From positions 1-62,526 of the forward strand of contig JAKSDQ010000111.1 in assembly GCA_022360015.1 (NCBI GenBank): a DNA stretch of 62,526 bases, read 5' to 3'. This document shows positions 8,234 through 17,207 of the stretch, piece by piece. A program made the position numbers and the translations under genes. The stretch's first letter is position 1. Every line of letters starts with the position of its first letter. The notes under the pieces are model-generated. The model worked only from the letters and a program-made list of their open reading frames with translations. It had not been told where the DNA came from and made no database searches. This DNA is from Cytophagales bacterium (GTDB taxonomy: Bacteria > Bacteroidota > Bacteroidia > Cytophagales > Cyclobacteriaceae).

Positions 8234-8287
8234 TCCGAATTCAGGATTTGTTTGTTTTGCTCCTCCCTGAATTCGGATCATGATTTA
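8234..8287. repeat. Inverted repeat, perfect 12-bp arms
   Basis: TCCGAATTCAGG (8234-8245) and CCTGAATTCGGA (8276-8287) are exact reverse complements around a 30-base loop. It shares its spacer with REP copy 3. The open frame across it (8069-8281, reverse) looks like repeat-derived noise, not a gene. Confidence 0.7.
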
Positions 8288-8393
8288 TCCTGTTTTCTCC
8301 TATTTCGATGTTGTGTTTTTGGGAGATGTCGCTCCAAATTTATCATTTTGTTACCAATGTTTTGTCCCCGAGGGACATTATAAATGAGCCGGA

Positions 8394-9974
8394 TCAGTTT
8401 TTTTTCAATACATTGCCACTTCTGTGGTCTTTAAACTTACCCTTATCAACTGCTAATACACCGTTAACCAACACATAGTCAATTCCTTCAGGGTATTGAT
8501 GAGGGTTTTCGAAAGTGGCTTTGTCTATCACTTTTTCGGGATCGAAGACAACCATATCAGCTTTCATGCCTTCGGCAATTGTTCCCCTGTCGGCTAATCC
8601 GAGCCTTTTGGCGGGCATGCCTGTCATTTTATGGATAGCAGCCGGCAGTGTGATTATCTTTTTTTCCCTTACATAATGCCCCAATACTCTTGGAAAAGTG
8701 CCATACCATCGTGGATGCGGATGTCCCATGCCCGGGGCCACCAGCCTGCCATCGGAGGCGATCATGGTTTGTGGATGTTGCATAATTCTTTCCACATCAT
8801 TTTCATCCATCACATGAAAAATACAGCGGGCGCCACCATTGAGCTGGGCTTCTATGACTAAATCCGCTCCGTTTTCCACGGTAGGTTCCATATTTTTGCT
8901 GATGGCCCAGTCGTGGAGTGTCTTTCCTTCCAATGCCGGCATCCAGTCTACTTTAGCAAATTGCACCCTTCGCAGGTCTGCTCCACCGCGGTCATTCAAT
9001 ATATTAAAAACTGTCCCGGACCGGATACTGTCCCGGAGCTTGGGATTCCTGGTCCTTTCCCGGAAAGCCTCTTCCCCGCCGGCCCTGGCCCAGGCCGGAA
9101 GGATGATGGATAGGCTCGTATAACTTGCATCATAAGGATATTGATCCATCATAACGTCCAATCCCAGATTTCTGGCCGAGTCAACCAGCGCCAGTGTTTT
9201 TACACTTTTGCCCCACATGGGTTTTCCGATAACTTTATGGTGGGTTAGCACAATGGGAATGTCTGCCTCCCGGCCTATCAATATAGCCTCCCTGACAGCA
9301 TCTATAAGACCTAAGCCCTCTTCGCGCAGGTGTGAGGTATAAAAGCCTCCATAGGCACTTGCCACTTTCGAAAGTGCGATTACTTCGTCTACTTCCGAAA
9401 AAGCACCCGGAAGATATTTCAGCCCTGTGGAAATGCCAAATGCCCCCTCTTTCATGCCTTGTTCAATCTGCTGTTTCATTTGCGCCAGTTCATCAGCCGT
9501 GGGGGCACGTTGGTCAAGAGACATCACATGCTTTCTTACGGTGTTGTGGCCAACCAGGAATGCTACATTCATGCCGATTCCAACCGTTTCAAGGGTATCC
9601 AGATAATCACCCAATGGCCACGGACCACTGCCATCAGGACCGCCTAATGCCGTAGTTACTCCCTGGCGAATGAGGCTTTCACAGCCGGGGAGTGTAAGCA
9701 GGGGCTCAATATGGGCATGGAGGTCTATAAAACCAGGGGCGACGGCCAGGTTTTGGGCATCGATCTGTTTCGCCGCTTTACTGTTTTGCAGGTCACCGAT
9801 TTTTATAATTTGGTCCCCGTTGATGGCGATATCGGCTTCAAACGCCTCTGCCCCGGTGCCATCATAGATTTTTCCATTGCGTATGATTAAATCGTAAGGC
9901 TTTTCCCGGATACAATTCGTCAATAGGGACATGGCGAAAACAAGGGCGAAAAATTGGGTTAATGACTTTTTCAT
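8394..9974 (-). CDS. N-acyl-D-amino-acid deacylase-like amidohydrolase lipoprotein, 526 aa
   Basis: Cysteine 21 ends a lipoprotein signal (FAMSLLTNC). Then comes an amidohydrolase fold: DLIIRNGKIYDGTGAEAFEADI opens the small beta domain, and the metal site HxH is in APGFIDLHAHIEP near residue 86. Further ligands are in YTSHLREEG and IVLTHHKV, with the late aspartate in MIASDGRL, and HPHPRWYGTFPRVLG is typical of D-aminoacylases. All metal ligands are intact. The family hydrolyses N-acyl-D-amino acids to free D-amino acids. It lies 18 bp after the M20 peptidase gene, so the two are one transcription unit, and the pair suggests turnover of D-amino-acid peptides outside the cytoplasm. Confidence 0.88.
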   Translation of the reverse strand: MKKSLTQFFALVFAMSLLTNCIREKPYDLIIRNGKIYDGTGAEAFEADIAINGDQIIKIGDLQNSKAAKQIDAQNLAVAPGFIDLHAHIEPLLTLPGCESLIRQGVTTALGGPDGSGPWPLGDYLDTLETVGIGMNVAFLVGHNTVRKHVMSLDQRAPTADELAQMKQQIEQGMKEGAFGISTGLKYLPGAFSEVDEVIALSKVASAYGGFYTSHLREEGLGLIDAVREAILIGREADIPIVLTHHKVIGKPMWGKSVKTLALVDSARNLGLDVMMDQYPYDASYTSLSIILPAWARAGGEEAFRERTRNPKLRDSIRSGTVFNILNDRGGADLRRVQFAKVDWMPALEGKTLHDWAISKNMEPTVENGADLVIEAQLNGGARCIFHVMDENDVERIMQHPQTMIASDGRLVAPGMGHPHPRWYGTFPRVLGHYVREKKIITLPAAIHKMTGMPAKRLGLADRGTIAEGMKADMVVFDPEKVIDKATFENPHQYPEGIDYVLVNGVLAVDKGKFKDHRSGNVLKKN

Positions 9975-9992
9975 ACTACTGAATTAAAATGA

Positions 9993-11282
9993 TTATTTAC
10001 TTAACCCAGCCTCAGCAACGGTTAATAATAAAGTGAGCTTTATGGCTTCGGCGCTATTTTCATTGAGCCACCACTCGTTTAAAGAATGGGTACCACCGCC
10101 TTTGCCACCTCTGCCCAGGGTAACCGCAGGAATTCCTTTGGAAATCGGAATATTGGCATTGGTTGAACCCCGGGTAAGCCGGGGCGTGACGTTAAAGAAC
10201 CCGGTTACCGCCATCGCTCTTTGTACCAGGGGCGTTTCCGGCGGTATTTCTCCCGAAGGCCGGTCTCCGATCATTTCGAGCTCGAGTGTTACCGGAGGGC
10301 CTTCAACCCCTGATCTGTTATAGTCGTTTAATGCTGATTTGACTGACTTCCGGAAAATGGCGTCTATTTGTTTTAAGCTTTCCGGATCGTCAGAACGCAT
10401 GTCTACCTCCATCCATGCTTCAAAAGGGATGGAATTCACCGAAGTGCCACCTCCTATGCGTCCTACATTGTAACTTGTTTTAGGGCCTTTTGCTGTGAAC
10501 CCGGAGGCTTGCCCGGTGAAGTAATCAATCGCCTTGGCCATGGCATGGGCAGGATTTCCCAAACCAAAAGCACCCCATGAGTGACCACCCGGACCGCTAA
10601 AGATGGCTTTATATCTTTTGGACCCCAAAGCTTTGTTGTTGATGCGGCCCATAGGTCCTCCATCGATGGAAATCCAGGCGTCTATTGGAATTTCCGGTTT
10701 TTCGAACAAATGCCTGACCCCCCGAAGGTCACCTAACCCTTCTTCTCCGACCGTACCGATGAAAAGCAAATCTGCCTCCGTTTGCAGACCAGCCTGTTGC
10801 ATGGCCCGCAGCACTGTCAATACTACCATCAGCCCACGGGTGTCATCACCAATACCGGGAGCATACAGTGTGTCACCTTTCTTTTTGACCTTAACATCTG
10901 TTTCGATAGGAAATACCGTGTCAATATGCGCATCCAGCGCAACGGTTTTCTGACCGGACCGTCCCTTTTTCAAGGCCAGCACGTTGCCCACTTCGTCTAT
11001 CCATACCCTCGTGGCCCCTGTTTCTTCCAGCATAGCCTTAAACTTTTGGGCCCGTTTGCTTTCCATGAAAGGGGGTGCGGGGATTTCAGTAAGCATGATA
11101 AGGTCATTATTGGTTTGAGGCTCTAAAGCTTCGATGGCATTAAAGGCGCTTTGCATAACCTTGTTTTTACTGAGTCTGGCAATTTCTTTCTGGTAAGTTT
11201 TATCAATCTGTGTCGAATTTTGACCGTGTAGCCATAAAGGCGAAAATACAGTTAACAGTAGTATCAGGGTTACAGGTTTCAT
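9993..11282 (-). CDS. Secreted M20-family zinc peptidase, 429 aa
   Basis: The signal peptide MKPVTLILLLTVFSPLWLHGQ directs export. The dinuclear zinc site of clan MH is visible: the first ligand in VALDAHIDTVF, the bridging aspartate in APGIGDDTRGLM, the catalytic glutamates in GTVGEEGLGDLRG, and the last histidine in GGTHSLNEWW near the C-terminus. A dimerisation (lid) domain lies between, from about residue 225 (FSGPGGHSWGAFG) to 340. The closest known group is the peptidase T / carboxypeptidase G2-like set. It is first in the operon with the D-aminoacylase-like gene. It would release amino acids from small peptides, though whether these are D- or L-peptides is not visible. Confidence 0.88.
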   Translation of the reverse strand: MKPVTLILLLTVFSPLWLHGQNSTQIDKTYQKEIARLSKNKVMQSAFNAIEALEPQTNNDLIMLTEIPAPPFMESKRAQKFKAMLEETGATRVWIDEVGNVLALKKGRSGQKTVALDAHIDTVFPIETDVKVKKKGDTLYAPGIGDDTRGLMVVLTVLRAMQQAGLQTEADLLFIGTVGEEGLGDLRGVRHLFEKPEIPIDAWISIDGGPMGRINNKALGSKRYKAIFSGPGGHSWGAFGLGNPAHAMAKAIDYFTGQASGFTAKGPKTSYNVGRIGGGTSVNSIPFEAWMEVDMRSDDPESLKQIDAIFRKSVKSALNDYNRSGVEGPPVTLELEMIGDRPSGEIPPETPLVQRAMAVTGFFNVTPRLTRGSTNANIPISKGIPAVTLGRGGKGGGTHSLNEWWLNENSAEAIKLTLLLTVAEAGLSK

Positions 11283-11384
11283 TGGTATCGGTATGGTTGA
11301 TTAACCCTAAATTACAGAATTAATTAATTTAGTTATATGTTGGGATGTATTTCTATTTATTTTTTGAAGCCTGATCGCCAACGA

Positions 11385-11440
11385 CTCATAGTATGAGTTA
11401 GCGTCGTACTATGACTCCGGAGTTTGGCTTTTTTTCACTT
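11385..11440. repeat. REP-like palindrome, divergent copy 4, with shared flank
   Basis: ctcatagtatgag at 11385 and cgtactatgac ending at 11414 form the palindrome, and tccggagtttggcttttttt follows as in copy 1. It lies in the 392-bp spacer between the M20 peptidase and the threonine aldolase. Confidence 0.7.
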
Positions 11441-11447
11441 TAGGGCT

Positions 11448-11580
11448 GTCCGGTAAGTAGTATGTTTTGGCCAGCTTCAAAGGGGTAGTTGCTCCTCCCT
11501 CGAGGAAGGTTAGGAGGGTATCAAAAACGCCAGGCCAAACAAAATTCGGGTTCCTTTGGTCACAATGGACCTTATCGGAC
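11448..11580. repeat. MITE-like nested inverted repeat, about 133 bp
   Basis: The ends gtccggtaag (11448-11457) and cttatcggac (11571-11580) are inverted with one mismatch. Inside, gttttggcca pairs roughly with ggccaaacaaaa, and cctccctcgagg with gaggg. No transposase is present. The 60-codon reverse open frame over it is not credible as a gene. Confidence 0.5.
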
Positions 11581-11674
11581 CGCCTCAACATAAGAAATTT
11601 GAAGAAACAGTTTGACTAACTTTCCTGATAATATCCATTATATTTGAGAGCGTTAAACAGATCGGTCCACTTCA

Positions 11675-12706
11675 ATGAACAAAGTAAAAACACTGGCCAG
11701 TGACAACTATGCAGGCGCTTTGCCCGAAATAATTCAATCCATTATCGAGGCCAATACCGGGCATGCCGGGTCTTATGGAGGTGATGATTTTACCAGGAAA
11801 TCCAGGGAACTTTTCCGTCACCATTTTGGTGATGTCGCAGATGTCAGGTTTGTGTTTAACGGTAGTGGTGCGAATGTCCTCTCGCTTAGCACGGCAGTTG
11901 AGCCCTTTTCGTCCATACTATGTGCAGATTGTTCACATTTGTATGTTGACGAATCCACCTCCCCGGAATCTTTTACCGGATGCCGGTTAATTCCCCTGCA
12001 AACCAATTCTGAGGGAAAGATTGAGATCGAAGCCATCAAAGAAAAAATCATCCGGGTCGGTGACGAGCACCACCCCCAGGCAAGGGTCCTTTCCATTACG
12101 CAGCCGACCGAGTATGGCACACTTTACAGTTTGAAAGAGATCAGGGCCATATCGGATTTACTTAAAGAACATCACATGTTTTTGCATATGGACGGAGCCA
12201 GGATTTTTAATGCCGCAACAGCTTTGAACTGTACATTGAAAGCGCTGACCTCAGAAGCCGGTGTCGATATTGTATCTGTTGGAGGCACAAAAATTGGCAT
12301 GTTGTTTGGCGAAGCAGTGGTTGTTTTTAACCATCAACTGGCAAAAAATCTGAAATTCAAACATAAAAGAGCGATGCAACTGGCATCCAAAAACCGCTTT
12401 ATAGCCTGTCAGTTTGAAGCCCTGTTAAAAGATAAATTGTGGTACAAACATGCAAAAAAAGCCAATGACATGGCTGCGTTATTGCATGGAAGCATAAAAG
12501 CCATTCCCGGTATTACCGTCACAAAACCTGTACAAGCCAATGCTGTTTTCGCTATCATACCAAAGTCCTGGACGGAAAAGCTGCAAGACAACCTGTTCTT
12601 TTATGTGTGGAATGAGCTAACTAACGAAGTGCGTTTGATGTGTGCTTTCGATACGGATGAAAATGATATCAGAAAATTTGTCGAAGCCATAAAGGTGTTC
12701 ACATAA
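11675..12706 (+). CDS. L-threonine aldolase family PLP enzyme, 343 aa
   Basis: A fold-type I PLP enzyme of the beta-eliminating lyase / threonine aldolase group. MNKVKTLASDNYAG opens the protein, and GSYGGDDFTRKSRELFRHHFG forms the first conserved block. MFLHMDGARIFNA gives the PLP-binding aspartate, and SVGGTKIGMLFGEAV carries the Schiff-base lysine. It splits L-threonine or L-allo-threonine to glycine and acetaldehyde in the cytoplasm, and the length is normal. It is a single-gene unit preceded by repeats and followed by a LytTR remnant on the other strand. Confidence 0.9.
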   Translation: MNKVKTLASDNYAGALPEIIQSIIEANTGHAGSYGGDDFTRKSRELFRHHFGDVADVRFVFNGSGANVLSLSTAVEPFSSILCADCSHLYVDESTSPESFTGCRLIPLQTNSEGKIEIEAIKEKIIRVGDEHHPQARVLSITQPTEYGTLYSLKEIRAISDLLKEHHMFLHMDGARIFNAATALNCTLKALTSEAGVDIVSVGGTKIGMLFGEAVVVFNHQLAKNLKFKHKRAMQLASKNRFIACQFEALLKDKLWYKHAKKANDMAALLHGSIKAIPGITVTKPVQANAVFAIIPKSWTEKLQDNLFFYVWNELTNEVRLMCAFDTDENDIRKFVEAIKVFT

Positions 12707-12763
12707 GAGCGAATGGCCATTACGTCCATTTGGGGACTGCCCGTAAAATTCCTATTTAATACA

Positions 12764-13003
12764 TTACCTTATTTTACTCCTCGATCCAGGCTTGAAATTC
12801 GGGGCACTCTCTTTGCTTACAATCACCTCATCCTTTGGGTCGGGAATTAAATCCAGCGCAATTTTACTGCTACCGGCCTTGAATTTACTGATGGCATCCA
12901 TGTTAACCGGATATTTGCGGTTTGCCCGGAAAAAATTGACAAGGTTCAGCTCCTTTTCCGGATCCGGCAAGGTTTGCTTAATGACATGAGCGTAGAGTAA
13001 TAT
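12764..13003 (-). pseudogene. LytTR DNA-binding domain fragment
   Basis: Reading from 13003 downwards gives LYAHVIKQTLPDPEKELN, then FFRANRKYPVNMDAISKF and EVIVSKESAPNF. These are the core strands and the FFRxNR motif of a LytTR domain. A TAG stop at 13004-13006 cuts off everything N-terminal, including any receiver domain. Near the end, ttcaagcctgg lacks one base relative to an expected ttcaaggcctgg: with it the protein would end FKAWIEE-stop as LytTR proteins do, while the actual frame runs on to PGSRSKIR. Truncation and frameshift together mark it as a dead copy. Confidence 0.8.
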
Positions 13004-13112
13004 CTAATAGTGAAACAACCACGGAACGTGGGTGTTGCGCATCGTATAACAAAAGCAACAAAAGAAGATGGTGCGCGTTCGATGTCGTTAAGTTAAGAAT
13101 TTAGCGGATGAC

Positions 13113-13172
13113 GCGCATTTAGCGGAGGTAATGCGTGCCCCTGTGACGATGAGCACGCTCCGCTAAACGCGC
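13113..13172. repeat. Structured intergenic hairpin element
   Basis: gcgcatttagcggag (13113-13127) pairs with ctccgctaaacgcgc (13158-13172) with one mismatch. An inner gcgtgc / gcacgc pair extends the fold. Direct ttagcgga repeats sit just upstream. GC content is higher than in the surroundings. It lies downstream of the kinase stop, so it could end that transcript or be a dispersed repeat. Confidence 0.55.
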
Positions 13173-13228
13173 GCTAGCTTTTATTATTTTCGAAAAAAAG
13201 GTTGTGCAACAGCCAAGGGACGCCTGCG

Positions 13229-14488
13229 CTAGGAGCGGTTGAATTCAACGATAAATTTGGCCCCATGGCCGTATTCACTTTCACACCGGATTGAGCCATT
13301 CATGGCTTCTACGTATTTTTTTGTAATGGCCAGACCCAACCCTGTGGATATTTCCCCACCGGTTGGCTGAGCGCTGAGCTTCTGGAATTTACCAAAAAGC
13401 TTTTTCATGTCTTCTGCCGTAATACCCGGGCCCTGGTCTTTAATGGATATCACAACTTTTTTCCCGGTCTTTTGGGCCGCTATTTCCACTATGGTGTCGG
13501 GTGGAGAGAATTTTATCGCGTTGGAAAGGATATTTTCAAAAACCTGCCTTAAATAATACCTTTCAATTTTTGCGTAGATGTCATGGCTGTCATAACGGGT
13601 AACCATCCGGATATTTTTATTATCCGCAATCAGGTAGTAGCTCTCAATTACCTCTTCAAGTACCTTGATGACGTTGCCTTTTTTTAGTTCTATGGATGTG
13701 CTTTGGCTTTCAATCTTGTTCAGATCAAGTATTTCCAGGATGAGCTCATTTTGTTCTTTTGATACGAGGGAAATTTTTTTAATGAGCCCTTTTTGTTCTT
13801 CGGTCAGGTTGTCGGATGACATGTTAATGAGCGATATTAAACCTTCAATTCTTTTCAAAGGGCTTTTTAAATCATGAGCTGCGATACCGATCAGTTGGTT
13901 TTTTTCTTCATTTAACTTTATCAGCCGCGCATTTTGGAGGGAGATGTGTCTTTCATATTTTTCCTGTTCAATAATAAAATAATTCATCACCACAAAAAAA
14001 GTAACAAACAAAATGATAGGGTTTGTATAAGAAAAAACTTCCGGGGGGTAAACCTGAAACACGACCTGGGGCAGGTAAAACAACAGCATATTACCAATAT
14101 AAAACAAATAGATGATCAACGGTCTGCTGAAAAATATCAATAATAGTTGTGCATTCAGAAAATAAATATACTCGAGCATTCTGCCTGGAAAAATAAAGAC
14201 GGTAAACACAAACACAAATCCGTTGATCAGGTAAAAGAAGGAAAATTTGGCCCACCTGTACTTTCCTTTGCTGTTAAAAAAAATGACGATAAGCGTAATT
14301 ACTGCGAACCCGGTTTCCAACAAAAGCACATCGTATCTTTTCAAAAACAGATTGGAAATGACATAAACAATCAACAGTGTAAACAAAGCCAACGTAAAAA
14401 GATTGAGCATTCTTACTCTCCGGTTTTCTTTGTTGGGAAGCTCGCTGTCAACACCGGCATTTATAATTTTAGAAAATACTTCTTTCAT
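13229..14488 (-). CDS. Membrane sensor histidine kinase, orphan, 419 aa
   Basis: About six transmembrane helices fill residues 28-175 with short loops, so sensing is probably within the membrane. A short coiled linker (ISLQNARLIKLNEEKNQL) leads to the HisKA domain with phospho-acceptor H205 in GIAAHDLKSPLKRIEG. The HATPase_c domain has its N box in NILSNAIKFSP, G1 in KDQGPGI, F box in FGKFQKL and G2 in GLGLAITKKY, so it should be active. No response regulator is adjacent; the nearest is the dead LytTR fragment. The signal is unknown. Confidence 0.88.
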   Translation of the reverse strand: MKEVFSKIINAGVDSELPNKENRRVRMLNLFTLALFTLLIVYVISNLFLKRYDVLLLETGFAVITLIVIFFNSKGKYRWAKFSFFYLINGFVFVFTVFIFPGRMLEYIYFLNAQLLLIFFSRPLIIYLFYIGNMLLFYLPQVVFQVYPPEVFSYTNPIILFVTFFVVMNYFIIEQEKYERHISLQNARLIKLNEEKNQLIGIAAHDLKSPLKRIEGLISLINMSSDNLTEEQKGLIKKISLVSKEQNELILEILDLNKIESQSTSIELKKGNVIKVLEEVIESYYLIADNKNIRMVTRYDSHDIYAKIERYYLRQVFENILSNAIKFSPPDTIVEIAAQKTGKKVVISIKDQGPGITAEDMKKLFGKFQKLSAQPTGGEISTGLGLAITKKYVEAMNGSIRCESEYGHGAKFIVEFNRS

Positions 14489-14686
14489 CCCGTCAAATGA
14501 GGGTTTATCCAGGATTTCACAAATTACTTAAATGAAACAGTTATAAAAATTTGCGAAATATAGCATTTTTATCCAAAATAACCTGATTTACAGATAGTTT
14601 AGCCTTAAAAATTACAGTTTTTAAACCCGGTTTTTCCGAATATCAGTTAACGTTTAGGATAAATCATTGATCATATATTACTTTTC

Positions 14687-15895
14687 CTATCTAAAGGTAA
14701 TAAGGGGGTAAGCCTCCCCACTTTTGAAATCATTTTTCCCTCTTGGCAGTTCCAGAAAACCATCGGCCTCTACCAGATTGGCGAGGTCACCCGAACCATG
14801 TCCTTCTACCGGGAAAGCCAATAGCTTTCCCTCGTGGCTAAAATTGATTTTTACCTGGACGAAATAAACCAGGTCGGGTTTAAATTCGACAGGTCGGGCT
14901 AATACGGCGTGAGGTGTCTGCCCGGTCTTTTTTCCCAGGCTGTGGTTCAGCCAGGGTATAAAATATCTTTGCATGCACATAAATGAAGAAACCGGGTTTC
15001 CGGGCAAGGCAAATACCACACAACCATCGGCATGCACACCAAACCAAAATGGCTTCCCCGGCCTTTGTTTGATTTTATGAAATAGTTTTTGAACCCCCAC
15101 TGATTCCAGTGCGGCTGGCAGAAAGTCGAATTTTCCCTTTGAGACCCCACCACTCAACATGATGACATCATAACTTTTGACAAATTGGCTTAATTTTTTT
15201 TGAATTTCTTCTTTGTCATCTTGCAGATGGGCGGTATCTGCCTGTATGCCCAGATTGCCAAGCGTCGATTTTAGCCGGTAGATGTTGGATCGCCTGATTT
15301 CATGTGGCCTGGGAACCTCATCAATGTCTACCAGCTCATCTCCTGTGGATATAACCATGACTTTTGGCAGTTGGCTGACTTTTAGCCATGATTTACCGAT
15401 CGTCGCACAAATCCCGATTTCCGCGGCAGAGAGGGTGGTACCTTTCTTGACAATCAGGTCTCCTTTTACCCTGTCTTCACCCTGGTAATGGATATTTTGG
15501 CCTTGTACAATGTTTTCTTCCCGGATTGTGGCTTTGTTATCACGGATTTCCAAATCTTCATACCTGATTACTGTGTCTGTTCCGGTTGGCAAAATGGAGC
15601 CGGTCATCACCTCGAGGCAGGCATCCCGGTTGGCTAGCGCCAGTTGTGGTGAGCCGGCTGCCGCGACACCTTGAATTTCCATGGTGCTTTTCCCCTCCGA
15701 AAATGATTTGTAATCAATGGCAATGCCATCCATGGTAACACGGTTGTAGGGAGGGAAATCCCTGTCGGCAAATAAATCTTCCCGCAGGACTTTGCCATAA
15801 CATCGATCCAGAGGCAGGGATTCATCCGCTACCGGGAGCTTGTGGTCTCGTATAATGTTTTCAGCTTCTTCAACAGTAATCATAGTAGCATGCAA
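14687..15895 (-). CDS. moeA: Molybdopterin molybdenumtransferase MoeA, 402 aa
   Basis: MoeA inserts molybdate into adenylylated molybdopterin to finish the molybdenum cofactor. Visible motifs are DFPPYNRVTMDGIAIDY in domain I, MTGSILPTGTDTVIRYED, and VMVISTGDELV with MLSGGVSKGKFDF in the MoCF catalytic domain. PGNPVSSFM and a C-terminal beta domain (LVYFVQVKI...GHGSGDLANL) complete it. The length is normal. Met5 (MITVEEAENII) is an alternative start. It is divergent from sufS (103 bp between starts), and xdhC and a CoxG-like gene lie close by, which points to a molybdenum-hydroxylase context. Confidence 0.93.
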   Translation of the reverse strand: MHATMITVEEAENIIRDHKLPVADESLPLDRCYGKVLREDLFADRDFPPYNRVTMDGIAIDYKSFSEGKSTMEIQGVAAAGSPQLALANRDACLEVMTGSILPTGTDTVIRYEDLEIRDNKATIREENIVQGQNIHYQGEDRVKGDLIVKKGTTLSAAEIGICATIGKSWLKVSQLPKVMVISTGDELVDIDEVPRPHEIRRSNIYRLKSTLGNLGIQADTAHLQDDKEEIQKKLSQFVKSYDVIMLSGGVSKGKFDFLPAALESVGVQKLFHKIKQRPGKPFWFGVHADGCVVFALPGNPVSSFMCMQRYFIPWLNHSLGKKTGQTPHAVLARPVEFKPDLVYFVQVKINFSHEGKLLAFPVEGHGSGDLANLVEADGFLELPRGKNDFKSGEAYPLITFR

Positions 15896-15998
15896 TTTTC
15901 AGATTAAACCGGGTGCCGAGATTCAGTGCTTAATATTAAAGATAATTTGATAAATTCTTGATAAGATAATTACTATATTTAACTATACCGTCTCATGT

Positions 15999-17207
15999 AT
16001 GATTGATCCTCAATTTATAAAATCACATTTCCCGGTTTTCAGGCATCATGCCGGGCTGATTTATTTCGACAATGCGGCTACCACGCAGCGGCCGGGCGTT
16101 GTTATCGATAAGCTAAATGATTTTTACAGCCGGGGAAATGCAAACATACACAGGGGATTATATGGGTTATCAGTTAATGCTACCACCAATTATGAGGCGG
16201 TCAGGGAAAAGGTAAGGGATTTTATCGGAGGCAAAACGAAGGAGTCTGTTGCCTTCACCAGGGGTACCACAGAAGCGATCAATGTGGTGGCCAATACCTA
16301 CCTGAAGCCGAGGATCGGGGCAGGCGACAACGTGGTGATCAGTGCTATGGAGCATCACTCCAACCTGATTCCATGGCAGCAGCTTTGCTTGCAAAAAGAT
16401 GCTGAATTGAGAATTATTCCGGTGGCTGATACCGGCGAGGTGGTCATTGATGCAGTCAATGACTATCTTGATCGTAAAACGAAGATGTTGGCGATCACGC
16501 ACATTTCCAACACCCTTGGCACGGTTAATCCTGTCGATAAAATGGTAGATATTGCGCACCGTAAAAAGGTTCCTGTTTTGGTAGACGCCGCCCAAAGCGC
16601 CTGCTTTTACCCCCTTGAAGTGGCCTCCCTGGATTGTGAATTTCTGGCTTTCTCAGGTCACAAGATATTCGGCCCTTTTGGGGTGGGGGTGCTGTATACA
16701 AGGCCGGATCTGATAGAAGACATGCTACCCTATAATTACGGGGGAGGAATGATAACTCATGTTGGTTTTGATGAAAGCACGTTTATGCCTTATCCTTATA
16801 ACCTCGAGGCGGGGACTCCCCAGATCGCCGAGGTGATCGGCCTGGCTGAGGCCATTGATTATCTGAGGCAGGTCGATAAAACAGAGGCTATCGACCATGT
16901 CAGCGGACTCGCTGCCTACTTCATAGAAGAGCTGAACAAGATTGGGAAGTCGGCGGTGATTGCCAGTCCCAAGGAACGCACTGGCATTGTTTCTTTTTTA
17001 CTGGATAACATCCATCCTCATGATGTGGCGACCTTTCTGGCCGAAGATAATATTGCCGTGAGGGCAGGCCACCACTGTACGCAGCCCTTATTGGAGCAAA
17101 TGGGCGTCAGGGCCACTTTGAGGGCCTCATTTTCAATCTATAACACCAGGGAGGAAATTGATCGGATGACAGACAAGCTAACGGAAATTCAAAGGTTTTG
17201 GTCATGA
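15999..17207 (+). CDS. sufS: Cysteine desulfurase, SufS type, 402 aa
   Basis: A PLP enzyme that removes sulfur from cysteine as an enzyme persulfide. Family landmarks are YFDNAATTQRP at the start, NIHRGLYGLS, AFTRGTTEAINVVA, ISAMEHHSNLIPWQ, VLVDAAQSA, the Schiff-base lysine in AFSGHKIFGPFGVGVLY, and the persulfide cysteine in VRAGHHCTQPLL. The stop overlaps the start of sufU as ATGA, so the two are translated together. No sufBCD genes are here. Placement between moeA and xdhC makes a second role, sulfuration of molybdenum cofactor, plausible (inference). Confidence 0.92.
   Translation: MIDPQFIKSHFPVFRHHAGLIYFDNAATTQRPGVVIDKLNDFYSRGNANIHRGLYGLSVNATTNYEAVREKVRDFIGGKTKESVAFTRGTTEAINVVANTYLKPRIGAGDNVVISAMEHHSNLIPWQQLCLQKDAELRIIPVADTGEVVIDAVNDYLDRKTKMLAITHISNTLGTVNPVDKMVDIAHRKKVPVLVDAAQSACFYPLEVASLDCEFLAFSGHKIFGPFGVGVLYTRPDLIEDMLPYNYGGGMITHVGFDESTFMPYPYNLEAGTPQIAEVIGLAEAIDYLRQVDKTEAIDHVSGLAAYFIEELNKIGKSAVIASPKERTGIVSFLLDNIHPHDVATFLAEDNIAVRAGHHCTQPLLEQMGVRATLRASFSIYNTREEIDRMTDKLTEIQRFWS

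Noticed and set aside
8069-8281. 70-codon reverse open frame
   Set aside because: It spans REP copy 3 and most of a perfect inverted repeat; no recognisable protein content.
11409-11591. 60-codon reverse open frame
   Set aside because: It runs across the nested inverted repeat and the REP flank; repeat-derived.
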